Assembly (NCBI GenBank): GCA_035551935.1
Contig: DASZMJ010000568.1
Span: forward strand, 1-6,033
Reading direction: 5' to 3'
From: DASZMJ01 sp035551935
GTDB lineage: Bacteria > Planctomycetota > Planctomycetia > Isosphaerales > Isosphaeraceae
Length of the DNA stretch: 6,033 nt
Positions 5,121 to 6,033 of the stretch are shown here, piece after piece (position 1 is the first letter of the stretch; every line of letters starts with the position of its first letter). The notes under the pieces are model-generated. The model searched no databases. It was not told the origin of the DNA and saw nothing but the letters and a program-made list of their open reading frames with translations. The translations under genes and the position numbers were made by a program.

Positions 5121-6033
5121 GTGGGTCACTTGGCTTGCGTGTGGCCATAAATCAGCCCGTCGCGCGACCGGGACGGGGGAGCAGGCCCCCGAGCCGCCGA
5201 GGCGGTGTCGACGTTCGCGCTGCCGCCGTCGTCGGGCCGCCCGCTTGCCGCCCCACACGAACGGCGTCGCCGCCGCGTCCCAGCGCCGCGCCGCCGCCTC
5301 GAACCGGGCGATGACCCGGGCCGTGTCGGTCGGGCACCGGCCGTCCGGCGCACGTCGCTTGAGGATCCGTTGGAGGCTCTCGGCCATGTTCCGCCACGAC
5401 CCGCCCACCGGCGTGTACAAGGGCATGATGCCGTGCGCGAACAGCCAGCCGACGAACGCCGGCGTCTTGTGGCCGGCCAGGTCGTCCAGCACCAGGAGCA
5501 TCCGCAGCGGCGGTAGTTCCGACAGGAGTGTCGGCTTGACCGTCAGGCCCTCCTGCCACCGCTCCCAGGCCGCACGCCGGCCCGCGGCGGGCTCGGCGTG
5601 CGGGTCGGGCATCGCGGCCAGGATCTCGGCCAGCTCCCGCTCCGGCCAGGGGTGCAGGACCGCGTTGGCGCAGGCCGTCACGCCCTTCAGGCGGACGTGG
5701 CCGGCGGCCGGGCGGAACAGGGTCAGGGCCTGGGCCGTGCCGTCGCGCAGGTCCTCATGCGGCTGGCGCGCCGGGTCGCCCTCGGGCCGCCACGACTGGC
5801 CGGGGTAGGGGATCGTCTGGTAGGGCCCGGCCCGGTCGGTGCCCCAGACCGCCAGGCCCATCGCCTCGCCGAGCCGGTAGGCGTCCTCGATCAACTTTTT
5901 TTCGCCTCGGCATCCGGGTCGACGACCACGACCGGCCCGGCCTTGCGGCGGCGCGGCGCCTCGCCCGTCGGGCACCAGGTGCCGGTGCGCCGGTCGCTGG
6001 AGCCGGACTCGTGGAGCACGCGGCGGAGGGTGT
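5121..6033 (-). CDS. IS630-family transposase, C-terminal part, with a -1 frameshift site
   Basis: Reading leftward from the right edge, the frame gives TLRRVLHESGSSDRRTGTW and on to VVVVDPDAEAKK, then stops at TGA (5893-5891). The -1 frame continues KLIEDAYRLGEAMGLAVWG and matches my recollection of IS630 transposases for the rest of its length. The catalytic triad is present: Asp at 5837-5835 (WGTDRAGPYQ), Asp at 5486-5484 (LVLDDLAGHK) and Glu at 5381-5379 (WRNMAES). The last two are separated by 34 residues, the DD34E spacing of the IS630/Tc1 superfamily. A basic tail (KRAARRRRQRERRHRLGGSG) follows. The N-terminal DNA-binding part lies beyond the window. The right boundary is taken at 5121, after QVTH, where a TA follows; in frame there is no stop until about 4380, deep in the antisense of the histidine kinase. 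The element could be active if frameshifting occurs, or a pseudogene if the A-run lost one base. Confidence 0.88.
5121..6033 (-). mobile_element. IS630-family insertion sequence, partial (right side beyond window)
   Basis: The body is defined by the transposase. The proposed outer end is GTGGGTCACTTGGC starting at 5121, next to TA at 5119-5120, since IS630 elements duplicate a TA target. This end is 33 bp after the histidine-kinase stop. The other terminus and the second TA are outside the window, so the boundary is provisional. Confidence 0.55.
5895..5902 (-). promoter_or_regulatory. A7G slippery sequence, probable -1 frameshift site of the transposase
   Basis: On the minus strand the codons run GCG-AAA-AAA-AGT-TGA. 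A -1 slip on the A-run changes the reading to GCG-AAA-AAA-AAG-TTG, bypassing the stop and joining DPDAEAKK to KLIED, which matches the usual uninterrupted family sequence as I recall it. A_AAA_AAG is the classical bacterial -1 slippery heptamer, as in dnaX. Ribosomal slippage and transcriptional slippage on the A-run are both possible; simple loss of one A from an A8 ancestor is the alternative. Confidence 0.6.

Noticed and set aside
3638..5314. A 558-codon plus-strand frame overlapping the histidine kinase
   Set aside because: The translation is dominated by Arg/Pro/Gly runs, starts inside the inverted-repeat element, and runs out of frame through a well-defined histidine kinase.
5205..5808. 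Plus-strand open frames opposite the IS630 transposase
   Set aside because: They are shadows of the minus-strand transposase, which carries the DD34E triad and family sequence; the plus-strand translations have no recognisable motif.

Overview
The base composition and gene families point to a high-GC member of the Planctomycetota, most likely an Isosphaeraceae-type organism. This is inference: Hanks-type kinases, IS630 transposases of this type and a GTAGCAGGCACGC-type repeat are, from memory, common in such genomes, and no phylogenetic test was possible. Codon use is strongly GC-ending, so long spurious open frames occur on the opposite strand of every real gene.

Layout, left to right. Bases 1-72 (minus strand) hold the first 24 codons of a transposase-like gene, probably IS630 family, cut by the window edge. 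A promoter-bearing gap follows. Three host genes then lie on the plus strand: a 599-residue acyl-CoA dehydrogenase of the VLCAD/ACAD9 layout (272-2071); a 471-residue membrane-anchored Ser/Thr protein kinase (2191-3606) with an N-terminal zinc ribbon and an Ada-like Cys/His domain after its membrane helix; and a 430-residue PhoR-like sensor histidine kinase (3795-5087). Between the two kinases sits an 83-bp element with perfect 30-bp inverted arms, flanked by a 20-bp direct repeat (19/20). From about 5121 to the right edge, on the minus strand, lies most of an IS630-family transposase with a complete DD34E triad and an A7G slippery site at a frame break.

The three host genes have gaps of 119 and 188 bp and look like separate transcription units rather than a tight operon. 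The acyl-CoA dehydrogenase serves fatty-acid beta-oxidation. The two kinases are signalling proteins, and no response regulator or kinase substrate is encoded here. The IS630 copy abuts the 3' end of the histidine kinase and may have separated it from a downstream partner.

The points most worth a second look are: the Ada-like domain on the kinase, in which a His occupies the place of Ada's methyl-accepting Cys; the nested inverted and direct repeat structure between the kinases, where a single C/T difference in one repeat copy creates a -35-like box ahead of a possibly leaderless histidine-kinase mRNA; and the transposase's -1 frameshift site and missing stop codon. I see no clear evidence of a wholly new multi-gene system.
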